Both the position numbers and the translations under genes were made by a program. Source: Setaria digitata (taxonomy: Eukaryota; Nematoda; Chromadorea; Rhabditida; Setariidae). From it: a stretch of DNA of 37,902 nt. The notes below the pieces were generated by a model. It ran no database searches. It had not been told where the DNA came from and saw only the letters and a program-made list of their open reading frames with translations. Shown in pieces: positions 23,501-37,902 of the stretch (the stretch's first letter is position 1; each line of letters opens with the position of its first letter). The stretch is taken from assembly GCA_003640385.1 (NCBI GenBank), contig RCAB01000567.1, forward strand, positions 1 to 37,902. The letters are read 5' to 3'.

Positions 23501-24262
23501 TTTTTTCATCTACGAGTCATATTCGAAATCTTTCAACGACTGTACTTTATTCAGTTATATCTTTTTTTTTTCCCTTGGTTCTATTTTGCTTTTAGTTATT
23601 TAATTTTTCCACATCGATTACATGTTACACATCTGCTTGTTCTCACAGCTCCCAAGGCTATATTTAATGATTAATTATGAACAATCTGTACATCAAGTAT
23701 ATCTATTTTTAAGTAGATATTTATGGCTTACGTGCTGGAAGTTTATTTTCCGATACACTTATAGAAATAAGTTACCACACCTCAGAGGATATTGGAAGGC
23801 ACAGTGAGTAAATGTTTTACACTGGCATGGATGATGACAATTTACACAGTTTAGCAGTGATTTAATCACATGATTTTAACAACAGATTCGTTAGCTGAGG
23901 TTGATTTCATGATACTTAATGAACGTTTGAGGAGGAAAAAAAAAAAAAAAAAGAAAAATGAGGGAATTGGTCCTTTGTAGCTGCATCGTTAGTGTAATAA
24001 TTTAGAGAAAAGCTCCATTCTTTGAAATATAATGCATAAAGCAGCGTTTTATAAAACCACGTAAAACAAGGAGGACCATATTTTTTATTTCTTTTCAGGT
24101 ACTCGTGTTGATGATGCCAAAGCATTAATTGCAAATGCTCACTTGCGAATGCTTGCATGTGATGACTTGGACGAAGCTGCAGAAATGGCGGTAAAATTAT
24201 CGGAGATTGTTCAGCTGGCAAAATCGGTATCAGTTGATGTCTCTTTTGAGCTTTCCTCCTAA
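20522..24262 (+). CDS. SUCLA2: Succinyl-CoA ligase [ADP-forming] subunit beta, mitochondrial
   Basis: Ten exons: 20522-20563, 20875-21013, 21302-21401, 21495-21657, 21791-21943, 22233-22347, 22844-23005, 23100-23245, 23361-23481 and 24099-24262. They give 434 residues with every phase matched. The protein pairs with the alpha subunit in the matrix and converts succinyl-CoA plus ADP and phosphate to succinate, CoA and ATP in the TCA cycle. An ATP-grasp half opens with [12 protein letters not shown] and holds [12 protein letters not shown] (68-79) and [11 protein letters not shown]. The C-terminal CoA-ligase half has [26 protein letters not shown] (around 317-323) and [16 protein letters not shown]. 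The segment [13 protein letters not shown] and the ending match the ATP-type rather than GTP-type subunit. Exon 1 (14 codons) is the weak point: its short N-terminus is only a marginal mitochondrial targeting sequence. The family assignment is secure. Confidence 0.95.
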
Positions 24263-26640
24263 ATTTCCAATCCAAACAGCAAGAAGTATAGTGATAACAT
24301 GTTGATTGTGGTTGTTATATCCATATTAGTTTAGAATTTTGTTAATATATATCAACGGCTTATAAGTGAAGTTTTTCAGATCTTCTTATCCGTTTTACAA
24401 GTTATCTATTGTCCTTTCTTTTAAATTGGCAAAATTATCGTGCTTTATTACTTGAGGTACTGAGGGACTTCTCGATGTTAATTTTGATAATTTAATTGTA
24501 TAGGTTGGCCATTATCCACTTTCCTAGCGTGAAATAGTGAAACTAAAATAAAGGGAGGAAATACGAGAGTACTGGATTCTGATAACGACCCAAATATTTT
24601 TAGTCTTTTTTTTTGATTTCCTAAAAAAAAAATTTTTTTCGGGAAAATTGGAAAAGAAACTAAAAATTGAAATTTTCTCCATCATTTTGGTAGGACTTTC
24701 AGACTGCTAGGTAATATTTATTGATTTATGAATCAAAAATATGAATAAGAAAATCGTACTGTTCATAAAAAAGTGGTCCAGTTCTATATTCCGAAGAGTT
24801 ACATTGATCCTCAGTTGCGATTTTTGGATTGCCAACTGTTGATTTTCATTTTTTTGTCGGACCGTCTGTTTATTACTTTTTCCTTATTCACTACTGTATC
24901 CGGATGCTTTTTAATTCAATGCTTAGTGTGGGTCAAAGGACTAGTTAGTGGATGATTATACTTTATTATCATAATTATTTTAGCGTATGGTTAAATATTC
25001 AATAAGAAAATATTTTCTTATATAAGAATGATGATTTTGTACTTTTCTACATCAATTATGGATATTGAAATTAATTACAATTGTTTTGAAGCATTAGCAA
25101 AAGTACTTCAAAGGAAATAAGAAACGTTGATTTCATGAGCAATCTTGAAGTTATACTGAAGAGATCGGTTTTATGCCATGTTATTATGCGAGTTATTGAC
25201 TTTACGGAAGCATAATTTTAATCATGTCGTTTTAGACACTTTGCTTCTCTAAAATATCTTTCTAATTTTGTGAATGGCAAGAAATCTTAATTGATTTTTG
25301 TCTCTCATAAATTTTGGTATTTCCAGTAACTGCAGAGTTTAATTCAATAAAAAGAAAAGAGTAAGTTCTTTACACTGCTCTGATTTCCTTTTTTTTTCCT
25401 TTATTTTTAAAAAGTGCAGAATATCGAGTTACAGATGAGTGAAGTGTATTCTTAAGCCCTTTATCATGCTCAGTGTGCTATCATTACAAAAATATCCTGT
25501 TAATATATTGCTCGTTATAAATAAATGATAAGAGATTGCGTGATGATTCGAACATGAAATATCCAGTTCCATTCGGTTCCGTTGTCAAATTTCCTGATAA
25601 TGACACTTGTTTGGTATTTTCATTTTTATGAAAGTTCCTGCCTTTTTTTTTACTTACTTGTGACTCTATTTTCATGTATGTCCTTACTTTATAAATTGTT
25701 TTTTTTCTCTAAGCTTCATTTCTTTCGATTTTTAATGCAGTCTTTGATCAGATGGTTGGTTTGGGTCGATAAATATTTCAGGCTAGGTAATCTATTTATA
25801 CACGTGCCAAAGTGGAATATTATAATCTGATTATATGCAATATCTATTTCCTGGGATTTATTTGTTTGAAATATAATGAAAGGTTTCTTTTACTGTTGAT
25901 TTCTTCCTTTATTTGTACTTTTTTCAATTTTCCTATTTGCTTGATTTTCAATCTGCAGAAGTGAAGGTTATTATTTCATTTAAAATTTGCTATTTAATAG
26001 TAATAGAGTCGAAATTGTCTTGATAATTGATCCGATTAGTTTCGATTTACTACTGAACAATAGTTCATTCCATCTAACTGCAATATAAATTTGTTAGTAG
26101 AATCTTTTTTTTGGGCTGAGATTCTCGAACCCTTTATTTTAAAATTTAAAAGCAGCTTATAGCGTACGAGTAATCTGTAGAAAAAATATACGCTGCAAAA
26201 TAAATTCGATAAAGTATATATTTTTTCCATACAAATTATATTTGTTCTTATCAGGCATTAAACGTATCATTTTCATTACACACATAATCATTTGACTAAG
26301 TCCATTTCTATTTACCAAATTTAATTCTTCATTATTTCCAGGTTTTTTAAATCTTACAATATTTTCCCATCGTACCGTATATTTCCAAAGTAATATTTTA
26401 ACCTTTCAATTTTGTAGTTTGGATTAATAAATAGCATTATTTAAGCGAATCATCAAGAATTTTTTGTTAATGATGGCAAGTAGCTGGTAGAGCGTATTTC
26501 TCATATTATTAATCGTTTGGAATTTTGCTATTCTATTATATGTCAAAATATTTAAAAATTGAGATATGACCATCATAAGTGGGTAATAAAACAACTTTTA
26601 TTTTTCTAAAAGTAATGTGATTGTCTTAAATAAATCTCTT
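24263..26640. other. Intergenic region, no gene seen
   Basis: About 2.4 kb between the succinyl-CoA ligase stop and the aminopeptidase start, both on the plus strand. The open frames here (24773-24955, 25582-25830 and, on the minus strand, 25484-25675 and 26036-26230) are AT-rich with no matching splice partners. An AATAAA at 24547-24552 is a possible 3' end for the ligase transcript. The gap is too long for a typical nematode operon. Confidence 0.55.
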
Positions 26641-26646
26641 TTTAGA
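26636..26646 (+). promoter_or_regulatory. Candidate spliced-leader acceptor of the aminopeptidase mRNA
   Basis: CTCTTTTTAG ends at 26645 and is followed by A, only 11 bases before the ATG at 26657. An acceptor this close to the start, with no coding exon upstream, is typical of trans-spliced nematode messages. Its use is inferred, not shown. Confidence 0.5.
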
Positions 26647-26656
26647 ATTGGCAAAG

Positions 26657-31368
<4,712 letters not shown>

Positions 31369-34153
31369 CTAATTTTTTATTTGCTTGACGAGAAGACCCT
31401 GAATTCCTCCTTTATATTACACCTTATACTGCCGAAGTGCAAAGGATGAATTTTATTAAGGGCTAGATTTCCAATTTCCCAAAAAATGCTAAAGTTTTTA
31501 CTTTTGGATAAATTAAATTGATAGTTTGAGTTTCATTTTAGAAACAGTTAAAAAGGGAACAATTTCGATAAGAAAAAAAGGTTTAAATCAAATACATTCA
31601 GAAATTGACGAATTTTTATTTGTATTTTACATGCTTTAAAAGATACCCGCAGTTCTTGGTCTTCGAACAGTTATTTTCTTCAAAATAAGAAATGTTTTTA
31701 AAATTAGTAAATAATTGTGTTGTTTACAATAAATTGGAAAATCTCAATTTCAACACGAAATTTTTCACCTGTGATGTTTTTCCGTTGCGGAAAGCCTTTT
31801 TCGACTCTTTGACCTATTTAGTTATTGATTTTTTTCATAAGATTGAAATTATGATTATTATGGTTACATATTTAGAACTTCCTTCGTAGTGATCAAGAAG
31901 TGTTTTGGATAGAGTTGTTGAAGAGCTGTTAATGATTAAAATCCGTTAAGGTAGTCTTTTCGCAGTGTTCGCTGCAAAAGTTAAACGAAAATAAAATGGT
32001 GTGTGAAAATAAATTTGTTAAATTACATAAATATGTAAAATTTTTGTAAAATTATTTTCTAAATACTTTGTGAAGTGCTATCATTTTCTTTACCAAATAT
32101 TTAAAATTATCAGGTGTCGAAATTCAATTGTATCAAATAATTCGGCTGTATCGATTAGATTAAAATGATCAGAATTAATGATAATTATAGATAACAGAGA
32201 CGGGGAAGTTGGAATTACTTTCTGGGGGATTTGTCACAGACGCCACCTTTATCTTAATTATTTCGTAACAGGATTAATAAAAGAAGCTGTTGCAATGTTT
32301 TAATTTTTGAAATCACAAGTAGTGACTTGCGAAATTTAAGTCGAGATGAGTTGTATGGGATCATCCGATCACTCACATATATTTAAATGGGCTAAAATAC
32401 TCGGAAATTTCAACCGATCTATCTAATCAGTTTTCTAAAAGGTACAAAATCTACCAAAAGTAGAAATCTGTTATGCATTAGGTGGTGGTTATTTCGTTTG
32501 GGATTTTTTAAAGAAAGCTAAAATAATTGAGTTCTGATTGCTGAATTGCGTTCTCTAAGTCTTTAAAAGAAATTTTTATCCCTTGCAAATAAACTAGCCA
32601 AAATGGGATAACTCCTTTTTGCAATTAACCAATTTTCAAATTCCACAAATCAAAAATGCATGATGATTAAAAAAGTAACATTAAAAGGCATTCAACATCC
32701 ATTGCAAACACAATGGTTAGAAAATAAAGGTTCTTGACAAGTAAAAGAAATGGAAATTTTTGTTACTGCGAGAATTTTTTACTTTCCACTGGTGAGATTT
32801 TTTTAAGAAAATGAAACAACAATGTAATGTCATTCTTTGAGAGCTTTATAAAAATTTCTACTTCTCAAAACTGTCAATTTCGTTATCCTTTGTATAAAAA
32901 CTAAACTGCCAAGTTCAGGAAAAACACAGCCAGATTAATATCAACAAAACGTCTTTCCATTTCTTCGTAATTCTCAAGCCATACACTGGTTGTTACAAAG
33001 AAAAATAAATGAAAAGAATTTGAAAAGAAGAAAATGAATAAAAATAGGAAAAATTAAAAAATAAGAGAAGAGGAAAAAAGATTAAACTAAGAAGAAATGA
33101 AAAATAGAAAGTTTCAAAGAAAAGAAAAAAAAAAATGAAATTGCGTGTTTTTTTAAAGCAGTGACTGCGCTATAATTTGTGATTGTAACATGTTCGTACG
33201 AATTTTTTTTCGAAATTTGCCCCTTTTATCGCGCAACATTTACTGTATTGTGCAATATTATACTAATAAACATTTACGCTAGAAAAAAAGTGGTTTGAGA
33301 TGCTCTTTTATTTCTTAAATTTTCAGAATTTTATTTCCCACTTTATTTTTCCAACCATAAACTTTTAGTCAAGTTCAAAGTGATTCGTTTCATAATCCTG
33401 AGTGCTGATTACGGACGAATTTTCAATTCCTTTAATCACATGTGTTCAGGTGTTCAATTTATTTATTTTTTAACATTATTATTTTAATTTCTTGAAAATT
33501 TCTTCACCTGCAAATAATTTCAATTATTTTTCCCTTTATTTATGCGCCTTTTTACTAAAAACACTTTTTTATACAAAAACGGAAAAAAATTATAAATCCT
33601 GAGAAAGCAGAAATAAAAATGATAAAGGAAAAAAGCAAGAGAAAAGGAAAGGAGCGAAAAAAACTGAAAACACAAAAGAGAAAATATTAAAAAGATTCAT
33701 TAACTTTACCCCTTCCACTCTCGTGTTTTTACCTTCTTTTTTGTTAACCAATATTTTTTCTTGCCATCACTCTTTTTTTACTGCTTTACATGTTTTTTTT
33801 TATTTGTTTTACCATTTCTTACTTCCTTAATAAGGAAAGGTAAAATTTTTTTGCACACTTTTCATTTAGTTTTACCTTGTGTTATTTTATTTTTATAGAA
33901 TTTATGCTTTTCGTTTACATTTGCCGTTTTTTATCTTTTAATATTCTTAATATGCACAATTTCGATTTATTTTATTTTTATTTTATTTACATTCCTTATT
34001 TCTTAAATATAAACGACTTACTTTGCATTCTTTTTATTTTAAACTTTTCTTATTTCTTACTACACAACATTTGTTTTAAGGTTTTTTCCTGAAATTTACT
34101 TTTTATTTATTTATTTTCGAAATTACAAATGTAATGACAGTAATAATTATCAG

Positions 34154-35710
34154 AAATGGAAAGAAACAACAATAGTACAGCAAGATAGCGTTAATAGTGA
34201 TAATCATCAATCTCCAATTGAAGTTAATAACTGTGGTTTTAGTGACCCTCACATGAAAATAAATGACCAGTAAGTTGTTTGATGAAAATTGTCAACAATT
34301 TCTCCTTCAACCTTCTTAAAATTACCACTACAATCATAATTTAAAAAAATGGAATGTTTTAATTACCAGAGAAATAAATAGAAAGTAAATGAAAATAAGT
34401 GAGGGAAAAATAAATTTTTTTTCGCATGAAAATTAAATTCCTTCATCCTAACTATGACCAAGTAATAATATCACTGACACAATGGACAAAAATCCAAAAT
34501 GGGAGGACGAATTGGTATTTATTTAAAAAATAAATAAAAAAAAGCAAAGAGATTTATTTATTTAGTGGATATTTATTTATTTAGTGGATATCAAGATATA
34601 TCCAAGTTTGCTGCATTTATCTCGAAATTTGAATTAAGTTAAATCTCATTATTTGTAAATTTATTACTCCTTGAAACAGTTAAAAAAAAATCCTGGAGAA
34701 ATCCAAAAAATAAATTTAATCAGAAATGCTTCCAGTGCTTACCAAGTCCCTAAAAATACCTAAAAAGCCTTGAAAACACAACTCAAAATATGATACTATG
34801 AATACTTACCATAGATTCAAGTTTAATATGATCGCACTGGCATGTTTTTTGCAAAAAGAAAAGTCAGAATGAAATTACCACATTTAGGACTTTGAATAAA
34901 GCTACGTTAATTTTAAACAATATACTGAATAAACTTCATTAAAGCATCTCCTAAATCTGTCAGTTTTTGAAGAATTAGTGAGTTAAAGCAAACAGCACAG
35001 ACATCAGTATATAACATAATATTATACTTCACCTATATATATTACAAAATATGGGGACCCATGACATCAACAACTGACGCTTTTCCGAATTCACAGATAG
35101 CCCTCAACAGTGGCTTGTTGATCTTTTTAATACAATATGGTCATTGCTGCAAGTTAAGTGCTGGAAAACTTTGAAAGATTGCAAATGATACGATCTCTTT
35201 ATTGACGATATATGAGTTTACTTAAATCATTATTGCACAATATTTATCGCTTCAGCAAAGAAAAGAAAAAAAAATCATAATAGCATTTGTTGGCATCAAT
35301 CAGTATGTAAATCTTCCTTCTACTGCATATTAGCTATTTCAGTTGCATGTCAATAGCTTTGATTTATAACATGGTCAAATCTTTCACAGGACAACATAAA
35401 CAATTGTGTACATTATGGAGAAACATAAAATAATCCAGATATTTTTCTGACATTTTCACAATTCACTTGAGTAAACTGATGATATGAAAGTCTTTGACTA
35501 AAATAATACTGGTTGATTTCGAAAAAAAAATGAGTAAATTCAAAAAATGAACCAAAGCAGTTTAATTTTAGTCTTCGAATAAATAAAAAACATTGAAAAG
35601 TTGCAAAAAAAAGAAATGAAATGAAAAAAAAAAAAAAAAAAACAACCTTGCGCAATATCTTTCTTAGGATCCCATCGTCATCATCGCTATCGGGACTAAT
35701 AATTAGATGA
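34154..35710 (+). CDS. Weak candidate: two terminal exons of an unknown plus-strand gene
   Basis: A stretch at 34154-34269 reads KWKETTIVQQDSVNSD and on for 38 codons. It follows TTATCAG and ends at a consensus donor GTAAGT. A second stretch at 35668-35710 follows TTTCTTAG, is in the matching phase, and stops after 13 codons (IPSSSSLSGLIIR). No upstream exon or start codon was found, and the second stretch can also be read as a minus-strand exon (PDSDDDDGILRK). I do not recognise the protein. Treat as a hint of a gene, not a model. Confidence 0.22.
34552..34589. repeat. Tandem duplication of a 19-base unit
   Basis: ATTTATTTATTTAGTGGAT occurs at 34552-34570 and again exactly at 34571-34589. 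It lies in the gene-poor region, within the intron of the weak candidate gene. Confidence 0.85.
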
Positions 35711-37309
35711 ACCTATTCCAATGAAAGATATTTTTTAGATGTTTCAAGTAAAACTTACTAATTATGAACGACAAAAAAGTAAAGTAAGTTTCAATACAGC
35801 ATACCAGTAGGATGGTATTTTGGATGCGAATAAATTAGTTACAAACTAGAAATGATTTTTTCGGTTTTGAAAATAATCCTCAGCTCAAAAGAGACCCATT
35901 GGAATATTTTCTCCACTCATTTTTGATGTATTGTCGTTTAGCAAATTTACCAATAGTGTCAAAATATGAGCAGAAATGCACAAATCTTTGAACGTTTCGT
36001 GCCGATCGACACTAATTGCTGTACAAATGAATGCGTTGCTGTGTTATATTTCCACCCTTTTGCTATAATTTTTTAATGAATCAGTAGTTAAATTATTAAG
36101 TAACAATGTGGAAGTATTGTAGTAATTTATTTTTTCTGAGTATCAACGAATTTTCTTAATTAAATTATTCTGCAATTAAATTAATTTGCACCGTAAAAAA
36201 AAAAGAAAATAGCAATGATGAAATCTATTAAGTAATTAAAATGAATATTAGCTGACGTAAAAATGATGTGATTAAAACTGATTATTTAATGAACGGCAAA
36301 TATTTAATTAGTTCATTTATTTTCTAATATATATATATATTTTTTTGTATGTGGAAAATTGAATTAATTTTGAAATTTACATTTTTACTCCGATAAAAGC
36401 AATAAATTCAGCGATGACTAATATTAACATGATGTTTTTTTTTTGCAATTCTAATGGAATTTACAAATTTCTTTCTTACATTTTCCCGCGTTATTTATAT
36501 TCTTTTCGTCAAAGTTTGGCTGCTCTCCTATGCACATTTTCAAAATTTGTTGAAAATTAGAAGCAAAAAATTTCTCTTAATTTAAAGTTTCTTTGGTTGA
36601 TTTCATCAGTAAGTTTTTAAAAAATTTTTAGCTTTTCCCACAACAATTACTCAATTCAAATAAGAAAGAAAAAAATTCCTTTACTACAAAACAAAAAAAT
36701 GTTTCTATTTCATCTCCATTTTCTAATTTTTTTAGACGTATATTTCCTGATATCTGCAGAAAAATGCTCAGAGTAAATATTTCCAAGGTTGATATAAAAT
36801 AACTCTCTTTGTTTGTTCGGAAAATTATTTCTAAAAATTCAAAACATAAAAAGACGTTTCTGGAAGAAAAGCTTTTCGACACACTTAGAAGGTCGGTACT
36901 AACTTTAATCAACAAAAACTTTAACAGCCCAGCAATGTTGATCACAAAACAATAAATAAATCCTAAAATATTTCTTATGATACAAAAGCAAACACGTGAG
37001 AAAAAAAATTGATTATTCCATCAGTTAATCAGTGCTAGGAATCTAGCATTTTCAGTGAGAAAACAAGAGCAAATTTGCAATGTGGAATCGTGATTACCAT
37101 CAACCAGGAATATGTCCACCTTCTTCGTAGAATAATTCTGCCAACCATTTGCTTTTCATTTAACCCTCTAAAGAACAAGAATGCTTTAAACAGTTGTTCC
37201 AGAAATACGAATGAAAAATAAATAGTAGTAGAATCGTGCTTTTCTTTTTCCTTCTTTAAATGAGAGGAAAATAAATGAAGAATTAACATTCTGAACATCA
37301 ACTAATAAT

Positions 37310-37740
37310 TTAAACTGTTTCTTGTGCGAGGCGAATATTTTCCAGATTTCTCTGATCCAATCTTTCACGCAGCATTTCTACCCTTAATTGATCCTGTAAC
37401 ATTAGTGTTAATTTGAAACAAGAATCTTCGTGTTTCTTTGCTTTCAGCAGATGAATTTTGATCAAACTAATTGAAAAGTCAAAATTTCCGATTTTTTAAT
37501 ATGCACTTCTTCACCCGGCAACTCTGCTAAGGAGGCAAAGAGTTAGTACAAACATAAATACTGAAAAGAGTAGAGAGGTATTGTAAAGCAAAAAAGAAAT
37601 GTAAAGATAACACCTGAGTGCTCTTTCCTTTCGAATCGAAGCGCACCACTCACCAGTATTGGATAGTATACAGGAAATTTGAAATGTATATAAATAATAT
37701 TAAGCAATTTTCTGTGTTTAGTAGAGCAAATAATTGCTAA
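37310..37740 (-). CDS. 3' end of an unidentified gene entering from the right edge (partial)
   Basis: Three minus-strand exons join in phase. The first ends at 37614 at a GTGTTA donor (CACTCAG before it) and is open back to at least 37740, start not determined. The others are 37526-37468 and 37393-37310 (stop TAA at 37312-37310). The last 60 or so residues include LVSGALRFERKEHSAELPG, EEVHIKKSEILTFQL and a charged helix-prone end (DQLRVEMLRERLDQRNLENI) that ends QETV. This looks like a short coiled-coil or amphipathic helical C-terminus. I do not recognise the family. The donor after the second exon (GTTTGA) is weak. The 5' part lies beyond the poly-T/N break at 37754-37777 or outside the window. 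Confidence 0.5.
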
Positions 37741-37753
37741 CGCGACATAAGGC

Positions 37754-37777
37754 TTTTTTTTTTTTTTTTTTTTTTTN
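37754..37777. repeat. Poly-T run ending in a single N
   Basis: Twenty-three T bases (37754-37776) end in N (37777), followed by GAAAAAAA. Homopolymers commonly break assemblies, so the true run length and the join are uncertain. It sits upstream of the partial minus-strand gene. Confidence 0.9.
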
Positions 37778-37902
37778 GAAAAAAATTAAAACTGAATATA
37801 TTAGTTCCGCAATCAGTTTCACAAATTTTATTTAATGCAACATCGTTTCCCCATAACATGTTTCAAAATTAGTTTCATTGATATCGATAGATGTTATCAG
37901 TT

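Larger units (their letters stand above)
31369..37309. other. Gene-poor, low-complexity region
   Basis: Nearly 6 kb without a confident gene. It includes A/G-rich DNA (about 33000-33135 and 33600-33700), T-rich DNA (about 33720-34120), a tandem 19-base duplication (34552-34589) and one weak plus-strand exon pair (34154-35710). Short minus-strand frames near splice-like sites (32985-32901, 35699-35648, and an ORF at 36945-36628) could belong to a missed gene, but I could not join them in phase. Confidence 0.45.

Noticed and set aside
33877..34092. Plus-strand 71-codon hydrophobic ORF
   Set aside because: It is composed almost entirely of Phe, Tyr, Ile, Leu and Asn codons from a T-rich tract, with no upstream start or splice support.
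35075..35160. Competing exon-like readings on both strands (SPQQWLVDLFNTIW on plus, INKPLLRAICEFGKASVV on minus)
   Set aside because: Both are short, in conflict with each other, and neither has good acceptor and donor pairs in a phase that joins to neighbours. Short AT-moderate stretches read well by chance.
36628..36945. Minus-strand ORF of 105 codons
   Set aside because: It starts with GTG, is dominated by Phe, Leu and Ile as expected of T-rich DNA, and I could not join it in phase to the 37.3 kb exons or anything downstream.

Overview
The window looks like a piece of a nematode nuclear genome, most likely a filarial (clade III) species. It is AT-rich. Genes are broken by many short-to-medium GT-AG introns whose acceptors mostly follow the nematode TTTNCAG/TTTTAG pattern. 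It encodes a nuclear receptor with a nematode-style P-box (CAACAAFFRR) and a nematode-type cytosolic tyrosine phosphatase. The filarial assignment is inference; nothing in the window proves the genus. Gene models below were built by hand by matching exon phase across introns. Except where stated, every join keeps frame and uses GT-AG sites.

Layout from left to right: (1) 1-2323, no gene seen, with small repeats. (2) 2367-6844 (+), a nuclear hormone receptor with a DNA-binding domain and no visible ligand-binding domain; an assembly duplication with an N sits in its intron 2. (3) 10262-7525 (-), a four-span membrane protein with a possible stop-containing cassette exon. (4) 10265-10746 (+), two unexplained ORFs. 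(5) 17512-12209 (-), a 12-exon protein tyrosine phosphatase with a Lys-rich N-terminus and a long Gln/Lys-rich tail. (6) 17944-19029 (+), a small single-pass membrane protein divergent from the phosphatase; two perfect palindromes lie around its first exon. (7) 20522-24262 (+), the ADP-forming succinyl-CoA ligase beta subunit of the mitochondrial TCA cycle. (8) 26657-31368 (+), an M17 leucyl aminopeptidase of the NPEPL1/LAP-1 type. (9) 31369-37309, mostly gene-poor and low-complexity, with one weak candidate exon pair. (10) 37310 to about 37740 (-), the 3' end of a gene entering from the right edge.

The genes do not form an evident pathway. No intergenic gap between adjacent same-strand genes is short enough to suggest a nematode operon. 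No tRNA, rRNA, CRISPR array or intact transposon was recognised. The most useful second looks are the receptor without a ligand-binding domain, the palindrome-bearing divergent promoter with its uncharacterised membrane protein, the stop-containing cassette exon, and the unexplained ORF pair at 10.3-10.7 kb.
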